Assembly (NCBI GenBank): GCA_903911165.1
Contig: CAIWCQ010000064.1
Coordinates: forward strand, 1-5,887
Direction of reading: 5' to 3'
DNA length: 5,887 nt
Origin: an uncultured Actinomycetes bacterium
Lineage (GTDB): Bacteria; Actinomycetota; Actinomycetes; Mycobacteriales; Mycobacteriaceae
A program made the position numbers and the translations under genes. This document shows, in pieces, positions 1 to 5,430 of this stretch (the first letter of the stretch is position 1; each line of letters begins with the position of its first letter). A model generated the notes under the pieces. That model saw only the letters and a list, made by a program, of their open reading frames with translations. It was not told the DNA's origin and searched no databases.

Positions 1-281
1 CGCACACCGGGCAGATCCTTCACGCGACCGCCGCGCACCAGCACCATCGAGTGCTCCTGCAGGTTGTGGCCCTCACCCGGGATGTAGGCGGTGACCTCGA
101 CCTGGCTGGTCAGCTTGACGCGTGCGACCTTGCGAAGCGCCGAGTTCGGCTTCTTCGGTGTCGTTGTGTACACGCGAGTGCACACGCCGCGACGCTGCGG
201 GCTGCCCTTGAGTGCCGCGGTTTTGACCTTGGCGATCTTGTCCCGGCGACCCTTGCGGACCAGCTGGTTGATGGTTGGCAT
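1..281 (-). CDS. rpsL: 30S ribosomal protein S12, N-terminal 93 residues (runs off window)
   Basis: This is uS12, part of the decoding centre of the small ribosomal subunit and first gene of the str operon (rpsL-rpsG-fusA-tuf). Translation from the ATG at 281-279 gives [19 protein letters not shown] and continues without a break to residue 93. The family is about 124 residues long, so roughly 31 are missing at the left edge. The conserved [16 protein letters not shown] and [22 protein letters not shown] blocks are visible. Lys43 and Lys88, whose replacement gives streptomycin resistance, are both wild type, and Asp89, the conserved methylthiolation site in some bacteria, is present. A Shine-Dalgarno AGGAAG lies just upstream (about 289-294), which supports the start. 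The gene follows the TetR regulator after about 290 bp and probably has its own promoter. The identity is secure; only the C-terminus is unseen. Confidence 0.98.
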
Positions 282-568
282 ATACCGGCTTCCTGTGTTG
301 CGTTTCGTCTTCGTCAGCGTTTGTTAAGTCTGTGTACTGCAGTTTCAACCCTGTCGCGGCCCCCGCGGCCGGGCGTGTCGCACGCAGAGAACATCCGCGG
401 AAATCTGCTGCATTTCCCGATGCTCAAAGACATGCGAATTGCCCCGGCGAGCGCACCTGCGTCCGCTCTGATGCAGCCGCATGCGCACCTGGCGGCCAGG
501 CACGGAGCTTGACAATACCAGTCCGGCGAGCCCAGGCCAAAACCAGATTCCCGGCTGCTTACCGCAGG
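282..568 (-). other. TetR gene-rpsL intergenic region and structured rpsL leader
   Basis: This 287-bp gap holds no convincing gene. It contains the candidate rpsL promoter and, downstream of it, a leader with three short inverted repeats on the transcribed strand. The first is at 484-504, with CGTGCCTGG pairing to CCAGGTGCG across a 3-nt loop and two G-T wobbles. The second is at 399-417, GGAAAT/ATTTCC around a 7-nt loop. The third is at 355-367, CGCGG/CCGCG around a 3-nt loop. None carries a T tract, so they are not obvious terminators. The end nearest rpsL (282-330) is A-rich and looks unstructured, as expected for an accessible ribosome binding site. A regulatory role is inference. Confidence 0.5.
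512..540 (-). promoter_or_regulatory. Candidate sigma-A promoter for rpsL
   Basis: Reading the minus strand, TTGGCC at 540-535 is followed by a 17-bp spacer and TATTGT at 517-512. The -10 fits the mycobacterial TANNNT pattern, the spacing is ideal and the -35 shares the TTG core. Transcription would start near 505 and give a leader of about 220 nt before the rpsL ATG. A second, weaker candidate lies closer to the gene: TTGAAA at 348-343 with TTAACA at 327-322, but with a short 15-bp spacer. Either or both could be used. The assignment rests only on motif and spacing. Confidence 0.45.
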
Positions 569-1228
569 TCAGGACATACCCGCCCGGTCGTTGCGGTGTG
601 CCATGCCGGCAGCGAGGCGCAGCACCATGCCGGAGAACACCGCATCGGTGTCCACTGTGCCCGTCGCGGCGTCCGCTCCGGCGTCCGCTGGGGCGTCGAC
701 TCCGGCGATCACCCCGGAGTTCATCACCCCGGTCATCTCCAGCAGAACAAACCCGTGCAGGGCGGCCCAGAACTCCAATGCTGCATAGAACGCGTCCTCG
801 CCAGCCAGGCCGTAGGAGGAAAGCACGTCGATGACCGGTGCCGCCGCAGCGCGCGAGGCGGCGGCGTACTCGGGGTCGTCCCCGCCCAGCGGCATCCGGG
901 TGAAGGCCGAATAGCGGCCGGGGTGATGGTGGGCATAGCTGCGGTAGGCACTGGCCATCACCATCACCGCATCATCGCGGGTCCGGCCCGCCCCGACTGT
1001 GCTGAGCATCTGCAGGATGTCGTCGATCACCCGCATCCGGACCGTGCGTCGCAGGTCTTCAAGGCTGTCGACGTGGTTGTACAGCGACGGGCCCTTGGTT
1101 CCGAGTTGCATCGCCAACGCGTTGATCGTGAGGGCGTCCCAACCCTCACGGTCCAGGAAGGTCAGCGCGGCGTTGACGATCACGTCGCGACTGAGCTTCG
1201 GCGACTTGGCCGCCGGGGAAGATGACAT
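569..1228 (-). CDS. TetR-family transcriptional regulator with WHG-type C-terminal domain
   Basis: The product is a probable one-component repressor of 219 residues. The N-terminal TetR helix-turn-helix spans about residues 12-58 and includes the typical DALTINALAMQLG and GPSLYNHVDSLEDLRR segments. The C-terminal ligand domain has the hallmark Trp154-His158-Gly159 in FWAALHGFVLLEMTG, which places it in the WHG subfamily; the ligand is unknown. An Ala/Asp-rich insert at about 175-190 is encoded by a tandem 12-bp repeat. I chose the ATG at 1228-1226 because GAAGG (1239-1235) lies 6 nt upstream. The in-frame ATG at 1234 would abut that Shine-Dalgarno with no spacing and would add only two residues. 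By position next to rpsL it corresponds to M. tuberculosis Rv0681. The nearby direct repeats could be an autoregulatory operator. Its target genes cannot be read from this window. Confidence 0.92.
   Translation of the reverse strand: MSSSPAAKSPKLSRDVIVNAALTFLDREGWDALTINALAMQLGTKGPSLYNHVDSLEDLRRTVRMRVIDDILQMLSTVGAGRTRDDAVMVMASAYRSYAHHHPGRYSAFTRMPLGGDDPEYAAASRAAAAPVIDVLSSYGLAGEDAFYAALEFWAALHGFVLLEMTGVMNSGVIAGVDAPADAGADAATGTVDTDAVFSGMVLRLAAGMAHRNDRAGMS
669..704. repeat. Tandem 12-bp repeat, three units, inside the TetR gene
   Basis: On the plus strand three consecutive 12-bp units are visible: GCGTCCGCTCCG (669-680), GCGTCCGCTGGG (681-692) and GCGTCGACTCCG (693-704). The unit is four codons long, so a change in copy number keeps the frame. 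In the TetR protein it encodes the series VDAP, ADAG, ADAA within the C-terminal domain, probably in a loop between helices. The low-complexity insert looks like replication-slippage expansion and could vary in length between related strains. Confidence 0.75.
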
Positions 1229-1234
1229 GGACAT

Positions 1235-1239
1235 CCTTC
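1235..1239 (-). promoter_or_regulatory. Ribosome binding site deciding the TetR gene start
   Basis: GAAGG on the minus strand lies 6 nt before the ATG at 1228-1226 and directly against the upstream in-frame ATG at 1234-1232. This spacing favours the downstream start and shortens the protein by two residues. Confidence 0.6.
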
Positions 1240-1259
1240 AACTATCCGATCAGCACCGA

Positions 1260-1289
1260 ACTCTAGTGCCCGCATCGCCTACCGCATCG
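1260..1289 (-). promoter_or_regulatory. Candidate TetR gene promoter with overlapping direct repeats
   Basis: On the minus strand TAGAGT (1265-1260) matches the mycobacterial -10 pattern TANNNT and would start transcription near 1253, about 25 nt before the chosen ATG. No good TTGAC-like -35 is present. Two identical 8-mers, CGATGCGG on the minus strand (1289-1282 and 1277-1270), lie 12 bp apart just upstream, where a -35 would sit, and could be a regulator binding site. The promoter separates this gene from the crotonase operon. Confidence 0.35.
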
Positions 1290-1347
1290 AGACTGCGCTC
1301 AGATCGGGTTGGAGGCCCGAATCGCGATCTGCACGCAGAGTCGATGC

Positions 1348-2115
1348 TCACACCGGGCGTCCGTGGCGTCCCGCCCCGTCGGCGAATCGCTGTGCCCCGG
1401 CGATGGACTCGGCCGCGACCTGAGACAGACTGCCGAACTCGAAGTCCATCGCGTCACGCTCGGACTGCCCCCATTGGTGCAGCGCGGACAGTCGGTCGGC
1501 GCGCAGGCAGCCCTGCGGCGAGCGAGCCAGTTCGGCGGCTAACTCCTCAGCTACCTCACGGGACTGCCCTTTCGGCACCACGCGATTGGCGAGCCCGATC
1601 GCCAGCGCCTCCTCGGCTCCGACCGCACGCCCGGTGAGGATCATGTCCATCGCCCGACTGTGTCCGATCAGCCGCGGCAGCCGAATGGTGCCGCCGTCGA
1701 TCAGCGGTACGCCCCAGCGTCGGCAGAACACCCCGAACACGGCGTCCTCCTCTGCCACCCGCAGGTCACACCACAGCGCAAGCTCTAGACCACCCGCGAC
1801 GGCATAACCACTGACCGCGGCGATGACCGGTTTGGACAGCACCATCCTGGTGGGACCCATTGGGCCCGGGCCGGCGACATCAATTGGCAGTGTCGGGTTG
1901 GAGGCAGCGGTCCCGATGGCCTTGAGATCGGCTCCGGCACAGAAGGTTCCGTGATCGCCCCACAGCACGGCCACCGACGCCGAATCATCTGCGTCGAACT
2001 CCCCGAAAGCCTGGTGCAGCGCCAGGGCCGTGGGTCCGTCCACCGCGTTGCGGGCCTGCGGACGGTCCAGGATGACGGTTGTCACCGGTCCGTTGCGGAC
2101 CACGTTCACACTCAT
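1348..2115 (-). CDS. echA5: Enoyl-CoA hydratase/isomerase family protein (crotonase)
   Basis: The 255-residue protein is a complete crotonase-fold enzyme, acting on CoA thioesters in the cytoplasm, usually as a trimer or hexamer. The N-terminal VTTVILDRPQARNAVDG is typical. The two oxyanion-hole segments are FCAGADLKAIG (58-68) and YAVAGGLELALWCD (104-117). Glu111 aligns with the first catalytic Glu of rat mitochondrial hydratase (Glu144). The second catalytic Glu (Glu164) falls in VFGVFCRRWGVPLIDGGTIRL, where the aligned residue is Cys131, so simple enoyl-CoA hydration is doubtful and another crotonase reaction is possible. The start ATG overlaps the stop of the PaaX-like gene as ATGA, so translation is probably coupled. 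The symbol echA5 follows position beside the PaaX-like gene, as in M. tuberculosis Rv0674-Rv0675; it is not proof of function. Confidence 0.93.
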   Translation of the reverse strand: MSVNVVRNGPVTTVILDRPQARNAVDGPTALALHQAFGEFDADDSASVAVLWGDHGTFCAGADLKAIGTAASNPTLPIDVAGPGPMGPTRMVLSKPVIAAVSGYAVAGGLELALWCDLRVAEEDAVFGVFCRRWGVPLIDGGTIRLPRLIGHSRAMDMILTGRAVGAEEALAIGLANRVVPKGQSREVAEELAAELARSPQGCLRADRLSALHQWGQSERDAMDFEFGSLSQVAAESIAGAQRFADGAGRHGRPV

Positions 2116-2834
2116 TTGGCCTCCAGCAATTCGGCGTCGCGGCGCGACGTGAGGAGATCGGCGAAGTCGGCGTAGGCGAACCGCACACTGTCCCCGGGCC
2201 AGTCGGCCGGCAGCAGTTCGGCGGGCAGGACCGGGTCGGTCAGCAGGTGCCGGACCATGGCGGCGGCGATCACGAACCTACCCGGAATGCCGCGAGCGGC
2301 GTCCATCTCGCGCAGCAGTCGGTGGCCGGTCTTCGACCACTCGGGCAGATCCCAGAGTTGACGGGCCAACTCCGCTGAGTCGTGGTCATGCGCGCGCAGA
2401 ACCCGGACCCGGTCGCGAGCCAGTTCCGGCACATCGCCATCGAGGTTGTCCGGTCGAAGCCACACCCCCTCGCGGAGTTCGCCGAACCGGTTGTCCTGCA
2501 GCGCAGTACGCAGGGTCGCGCGGCTCCGGGCGTCGGTTCCCACCGCGGTCACGACAGCGGTGATCCAGACCCCGTCCCAGTCCCGGGTCACCGGGTGCAG
2601 CGCCCGGTCCTGACGGAGTTGACGGGCCAGCAGCCGATCAGAGAGCCGGTAGCCGTCATCGGAGCGCACCAGATCGCCGGCGCCGACCATCCGGGTCAGC
2701 GTTACCCGAAGCGTGGGTTCCCGGATGCCGAAATCGGCGGTGAGCCGCAGCAGTTCGGCCGCCGTCGCCCAGGCCGGATGGGCGCCGAGGAGCACCGACA
2801 GCACCACCGAACGCCCTGTCAGCGTCTGGCTCAC
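2112..2834 (-). CDS. PaaX-family transcriptional regulator
   Basis: The 240-residue protein resembles PaaX, the phenylacetyl-CoA-responsive repressor of phenylacetate catabolism. A winged helix-turn-helix occupies about residues 1-75 (GIREPTLRVTLTRMVGAGDL, then a wing around SDDGYRLSD). A central domain at 85-160 carries the PaaX-like WDGVWITAVV and REGVWLRPDNL strands. A C-terminal helical domain includes DPVLPAELLPADWPG (200-214), a strong family signature. It is shorter than E. coli PaaX (about 316 residues). The start is a GTG at 2834-2832 overlapping the fadE8 stop as GTGA, and its stop overlaps the crotonase start as ATGA, so it is the middle gene of a coupled operon. No paa genes are present, so the effector is more likely an acyl-CoA made by the neighbouring enzymes. 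It corresponds by position to Rv0674. The family call is firm; ligand and targets are inference. Confidence 0.88.
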   Translation of the reverse strand: MSQTLTGRSVVLSVLLGAHPAWATAAELLRLTADFGIREPTLRVTLTRMVGAGDLVRSDDGYRLSDRLLARQLRQDRALHPVTRDWDGVWITAVVTAVGTDARSRATLRTALQDNRFGELREGVWLRPDNLDGDVPELARDRVRVLRAHDHDSAELARQLWDLPEWSKTGHRLLREMDAARGIPGRFVIAAAMVRHLLTDPVLPAELLPADWPGDSVRFAYADFADLLTSRRDAELLEAK

Positions 2835-4459
2835 CCCTTCACCAAGGCCCGTTCGATGATGGGCGCCAGATCCAGACCGACTGGCAGAGTGCCGAACGCT
2901 CCGCCCCAGTCGCGCGCCATCCTGGTGGCCAGAAACACCTCGGTGACCGCCGGATGGCCGTGGCGCACCAGCAGCGAACCCTGCAACGCCAAGGTGATGT
3001 CCTCGGCGACCTTGCGGGCGCGGTACTCGATATTCGTCGGGTCCGCCAGATCGCCGCGAAGCGCATCGACGTGGACATCAAGGCGCGCGTCTAGGCCGGC
3101 GGTAGTGCCTAATTCGTCGAACAGCACCTCGACACACTCCGGACGAGTTGCCATGGCCCGCAGCGCATCCAGAGCGCTGACGTTGCCCGAGCCCTCCCAG
3201 ATGCCCATCAACGGAGCTTCTCGGTAGAGCCGCGGCATACCGGAGTCCTCGGCATATCCGTTGCCGCCGAGACATTCCATCGCCTCGCCGGCGTGCGGGG
3301 TGGCGCGCTTGCACACCCAGTACTTGGCCGCGGCGAGGCCGATACGGCGTAGCAGTGTCTCGCGTTCGTCGCCGCGGGTGGCGGCGTCGGTGGCTCCGGC
3401 CATCCGCATCGCGATGATGGTGGCCGCCTCGGCTTCCACCGCCAGATCCGCCAGCACGTTGCGCATCAGCGGTTGGTCGATCAGATAGGCGCCGAAGGCC
3501 TTGCGGTGCGCGGCGTGGTGCATGGCCCGGGTAAGCCCCTGGCGCATGCTGGTGGCGCTGCCCAGCGTGCAGTCCAGTCGGGTGAGGTTGACCATCTCGA
3601 TGATGGTCGGAACCCCCCGTCCCTCCTCTCCCACCAGCCATGCGACGGCGCCGTCGTACTCCACCTCGCTGGAGGCGTTGGCGTGGTTGCCCAGCTTGTT
3701 CTTCAAGCGTTGCAACAGCATTCGGTTACGGGTTCCGTCGGGCAGCACTCGCGGCATCAGGAAGCAGCTGAGGCCACCCGGGGCTTGGGCGAGCACCAGG
3801 AACACATCGCTCATGGCGGCTGAGGTGAACCACTTGTGACCGGTGATCGAGTAGCTGCCGTCGGCGTTGGGGAGTGCCGCGGTGGTGCCGGCCCGTACGT
3901 CAGAACCGCCCTGTTTCTCGGTCATCGACATGCCCGCGGTGATCCCCGCCTTGGTCGTGGGGATCTTCAGTTCGGGGTCGTAGGCGCGAGAAGTGAGCAG
4001 CGGTTCGTAGACCTCCGCCAGTTCGGGGTTGTGCCGCAGGGCCGGGACGACGGCGTAGGTCATCGAGATCGGGCAGACGTGGCCGGGTTCGGGTGTCCAG
4101 ACACCCATCTTCGCGGCGCGAACGACGTGTGCTCCCGGGCGTTCGTCGGCCCAGGGCGCGGCGTGCAATCCGTGAGCGATCGCGGTGCGCATCAGTTCGT
4201 GGTACGCCGGGTCGTATTCGATCTCGTCGATGCGATTGCCGTACCGGTCGTGGGTATGCAGAACCGGTCGGTTGCGATCGGCGAGATCGCCCCAGCGTTG
4301 GGCGGTGACCCCGCCGGACAGCGCGCCGAGTTCGGTGACCTCGTCGAGACCCCATCCCCCGCCCTCGCGGATCAGCGCCTCGACGAGCACCGGTGAGGCG
4401 GCGGGGTTGTGATCGACGAGTTCCGGGACTTGGTTGGTGACGATGTGGGTGTCGGGCAT
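2831..4459 (-). CDS. fadE8: AidB-like acyl-CoA dehydrogenase FadE8
   Basis: This 542-residue flavoprotein belongs to the acyl-CoA dehydrogenase superfamily and matches the AidB branch in length (E. coli AidB is about 541) and motifs. These are GMSMTEKQGGSDVRAGTT (176-193), GHKWFTSAAMSDVFLVLAQ (207-225), GGLSCFLMPRVLPDG (228-242), RLKNKLGNHANASSEVEY (251-268), MECLGGNGYAEDSGMPRLYRE (394-414) and IWEGSGN (420-426). Glu422 takes the place of the usual catalytic base. The extra C-terminal helical region (about 440-542) is typical of AidB and longer than in simple acyl-CoA dehydrogenases. AidB in E. coli is induced by alkylating agents and binds DNA; the true substrate of FadE8 is not evident. It is the first gene of a coupled operon with the PaaX-like and crotonase genes and lies 46 bp after nfo. 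No clear Shine-Dalgarno precedes the ATG (4459-4457). Confidence 0.94.
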   Translation of the reverse strand: MPDTHIVTNQVPELVDHNPAASPVLVEALIREGGGWGLDEVTELGALSGGVTAQRWGDLADRNRPVLHTHDRYGNRIDEIEYDPAYHELMRTAIAHGLHAAPWADERPGAHVVRAAKMGVWTPEPGHVCPISMTYAVVPALRHNPELAEVYEPLLTSRAYDPELKIPTTKAGITAGMSMTEKQGGSDVRAGTTAALPNADGSYSITGHKWFTSAAMSDVFLVLAQAPGGLSCFLMPRVLPDGTRNRMLLQRLKNKLGNHANASSEVEYDGAVAWLVGEEGRGVPTIIEMVNLTRLDCTLGSATSMRQGLTRAMHHAAHRKAFGAYLIDQPLMRNVLADLAVEAEAATIIAMRMAGATDAATRGDERETLLRRIGLAAAKYWVCKRATPHAGEAMECLGGNGYAEDSGMPRLYREAPLMGIWEGSGNVSALDALRAMATRPECVEVLFDELGTTAGLDARLDVHVDALRGDLADPTNIEYRARKVAEDITLALQGSLLVRHGHPAVTEVFLATRMARDWGGAFGTLPVGLDLAPIIERALVKG

Positions 4460-4465
4460 GGGTCA

Positions 4466-4493
4466 CTGTTACATTTTTTCGACAACTGCACAA
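4466..4493 (-). promoter_or_regulatory. Candidate fadE8 promoter, possibly leaderless
   Basis: On the minus strand TTGTGC (4493-4488), a 16-bp spacer and TAACAG (4471-4466) form a possible promoter ending 6 nt before the fadE8 ATG. Transcription would then start at or next to the start codon, which fits the lack of a Shine-Dalgarno. Leaderless mRNAs are common in mycobacteria. The -10 is imperfect because its last base is G, not T. Confidence 0.35.
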
Positions 4494-4504
4494 GATATGT
4501 AATA
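4467..4504. promoter_or_regulatory. Inverted repeat in the nfo-fadE8 gap (possible operator)
   Basis: TGTTACAT (4467-4474) and ATGTAATA (4497-4504) form an inverted repeat with 7 of 8 pairs matching and a 22-bp spacer. One arm overlaps the candidate -10 and the other lies just upstream of the candidate -35, a layout expected for a repressor that brackets a promoter. The gap is AT-rich compared with its surroundings. The encoded PaaX-like regulator or an unlinked protein could bind here; which one is not shown. Confidence 0.4.
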
Positions 4505-4505
4505 C

Positions 4506-5255
4506 CTAGAGGTTGTCCCTGAGGAACGCGATGTCGTCGCGGCGGCCCTCGTCGGCCGTCTCGCAGATCACCGGGGCATCGGCAGCCTTGACCACGGCCA
4601 CCAACAGTTGCGGATCGATCTTCCCGGCGCCGAAGTTCGCGTGCCGGTCCGCGCCGGATCCGGCGGCGTCGCGGGAGTCGTTGCAGTGCAGCAGGTCGAT
4701 GCGGCCGGTAATGGCCTTGATCCGATCGACGGCGTTGATCAGTTCCTCCCCGGCCGCCCAGGCGTGGCAGGTGTCCAGGCAGAAGCCGATGCCCATGTCG
4801 CCGATGCGATCCCACAACCGTCCGATGGTGTCAAAGTGCCGAGCCATCGCGTGGTTGCCGCCGGCGGTGTTCTCCAGGTAAATCGGCACCTCGGTGTTCA
4901 ACGCCGCCAGTGCCTTGGCCCAACGATCGAAGCCCGCCTCGATATCGCTGTCATCGGCATGGCCGCCGTGCACGATCACCGCCGTCGCATTGATCGCCGC
5001 GGCCCCGTCGCAGGTGTCCTGCAGGATTTTGCGCGACGGGATTCGGATCTTGTTGTTCGCCGAGGCCACGTTGATCAGATACGGCGCGTGGACGTAGAGC
5101 GGGATCGGTGAGCGCAGCAGCAGTCCGGCGTCCTCGCGCGGCGGTGGCTTCTTCCAACTCTGCGGATCGCCGAGGAAGAACTGGACGGCGTCGGCCTCGT
5201 CGTCCAGCGCGCCCTGCAGAGGGTTGTCGGAGCGAACGTGGGAACCGATGAGCAC
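4506..5255 (-). CDS. nfo: Endonuclease IV (apurinic/apyrimidinic endonuclease)
   Basis: Named end in M. tuberculosis (Rv0670), this enzyme cuts the DNA backbone 5' of abasic sites in base excision repair. The 249-residue TIM-barrel protein keeps all nine metal-ligand positions known from E. coli Nfo: His56, His96, Glu128, Asp161, His164, His190, Asp203, His205 and Glu232. They sit in [42 protein letters not shown] and ICETAD, so it should be active. I chose the GTG at 5255-5253, giving MLIGSHV, because this is the family's N-terminus; an in-frame ATG at 5342 would add 29 unconserved residues and run across a palindrome. A -10-like TAGACT lies 7 nt before the GTG and no clear Shine-Dalgarno exists, which suggests a leaderless mRNA. 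It follows rpoC after a terminator. Confidence 0.96.
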   Translation of the reverse strand: MLIGSHVRSDNPLQGALDDEADAVQFFLGDPQSWKKPPPREDAGLLLRSPIPLYVHAPYLINVASANNKIRIPSRKILQDTCDGAAAINATAVIVHGGHADDSDIEAGFDRWAKALAALNTEVPIYLENTAGGNHAMARHFDTIGRLWDRIGDMGIGFCLDTCHAWAAGEELINAVDRIKAITGRIDLLHCNDSRDAAGSGADRHANFGAGKIDPQLLVAVVKAADAPVICETADEGRRDDIAFLRDNL

Positions 5256-5262
5256 GAGGGTC

Positions 5263-5268
5263 AGTCTA
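5263..5268 (-). promoter_or_regulatory. Candidate -10 element of a leaderless nfo promoter
   Basis: TAGACT on the minus strand fits TANNNT and is separated by 7 nt from the G of the nfo GTG start, the spacing expected when transcription starts on the start codon itself. No good -35 is visible 16-18 bp upstream, so the promoter may depend on an activator. The rpoC terminator upstream makes an independent promoter necessary. Confidence 0.45.
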
Positions 5269-5302
5269 GAGGCGCGGGGTGAACGGACTCGGTGACATGT
5301 TT

Positions 5303-5336
5303 CAGAACTTGATATCACCGGCGATATCAAGTTCTG
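5303..5336. repeat. 34-bp near-perfect palindrome upstream of nfo
   Basis: The arms CAGAACTTGATATC (5303-5316) and GATATCAAGTTCTG (5323-5336) are exact reverse complements. The 6-bp centre ACCGGC itself holds CCGG, so 16 of 17 base pairs match. It lies between the rpoC terminator and nfo, with its centre about 64 bp upstream of the nfo GTG. It has no T tract on either side, so it is not an ordinary terminator. It could be a binding site for a dimeric or tetrameric regulator, or a strong RNA hairpin if transcribed. I do not recognise the regulator. Confidence 0.85.
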
Positions 5337-5381
5337 CCACAAGCGCCGAACTCACAGCACATGCCGACCCTCGTGAGCGCC

Positions 5382-5419
5382 AAAAGAAAAGAGCCCCCGC
5401 GGCGGGCGGGGGCTCTTTT
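5382..5419 (-). terminator. Intrinsic terminator of rpoBC
   Basis: A perfect 14-bp stem pairs AAAAGAGCCCCCGC (5387-5400) with GCGGGGGCTCTTTT (5406-5419) around a 5-base loop. On the minus strand, the direction of rpoC, the stem ends in TTTT and is followed by C and another TTTT (to 5382). It lies about 35 bp past the rpoC stop. Because both arms end in A or T runs it could also work on the plus strand, but no plus-strand gene is seen here. Such a strong U-tract terminator is relatively uncommon in mycobacteria and fits the end of a highly expressed operon. Confidence 0.92.
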
Positions 5420-5430
5420 CGCCTATGGAA

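Noticed and set aside
1..281. Possible streptomycin-resistance changes in RpsL
   Set aside because: Lys43 and Lys88 are both wild type; no resistance-associated replacement is seen in the visible part.
314..433. 39-codon open frame in the rpsL leader on the minus strand, with two Cys residues
   Set aside because: It has a start and stop but only a weak GGGG upstream and no recognisable family. A regulatory leader peptide is possible but not supported by the sequence alone.
509..514. Perfect TTGACA on the plus strand
   Set aside because: No -10-like element lies 16-19 bp downstream and no plus-strand gene follows. It overlaps the better minus-strand -10 TATTGT.
955..975. Run of CATCACC-like codons that would encode His residues on the plus strand
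   Set aside because: It is the reverse complement of the Asp/Ala/Val/Met stretch in the TetR protein (residues 86-92), not a tag or a metal-binding peptide.
275..1225. 316-codon open frame on the plus strand opposite the TetR gene
   Set aside because: It is rich in Arg, His and Gly with no recognisable domain, runs antisense to a clear TetR gene and is typical of shadow frames in GC-rich DNA.
1304..1320. Hairpin TCGGG/CCCGA after the crotonase stop
   Set aside because: The stem is only 5 bp with a 7-base loop and no T tract on the minus strand, too weak to call a terminator.
2382..3227. 281-codon open frame on the plus strand opposite the PaaX-like gene and fadE8
   Set aside because: Its composition is Arg/Ser/Pro-rich with no domain, and both opposing genes are firmly identified.
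5351..5377. Inverted repeat CTCAC/GTGAG between the long palindrome and the rpoC terminator
   Set aside because: Arms are 5 bp with a 17-base spacer, well within chance expectation.
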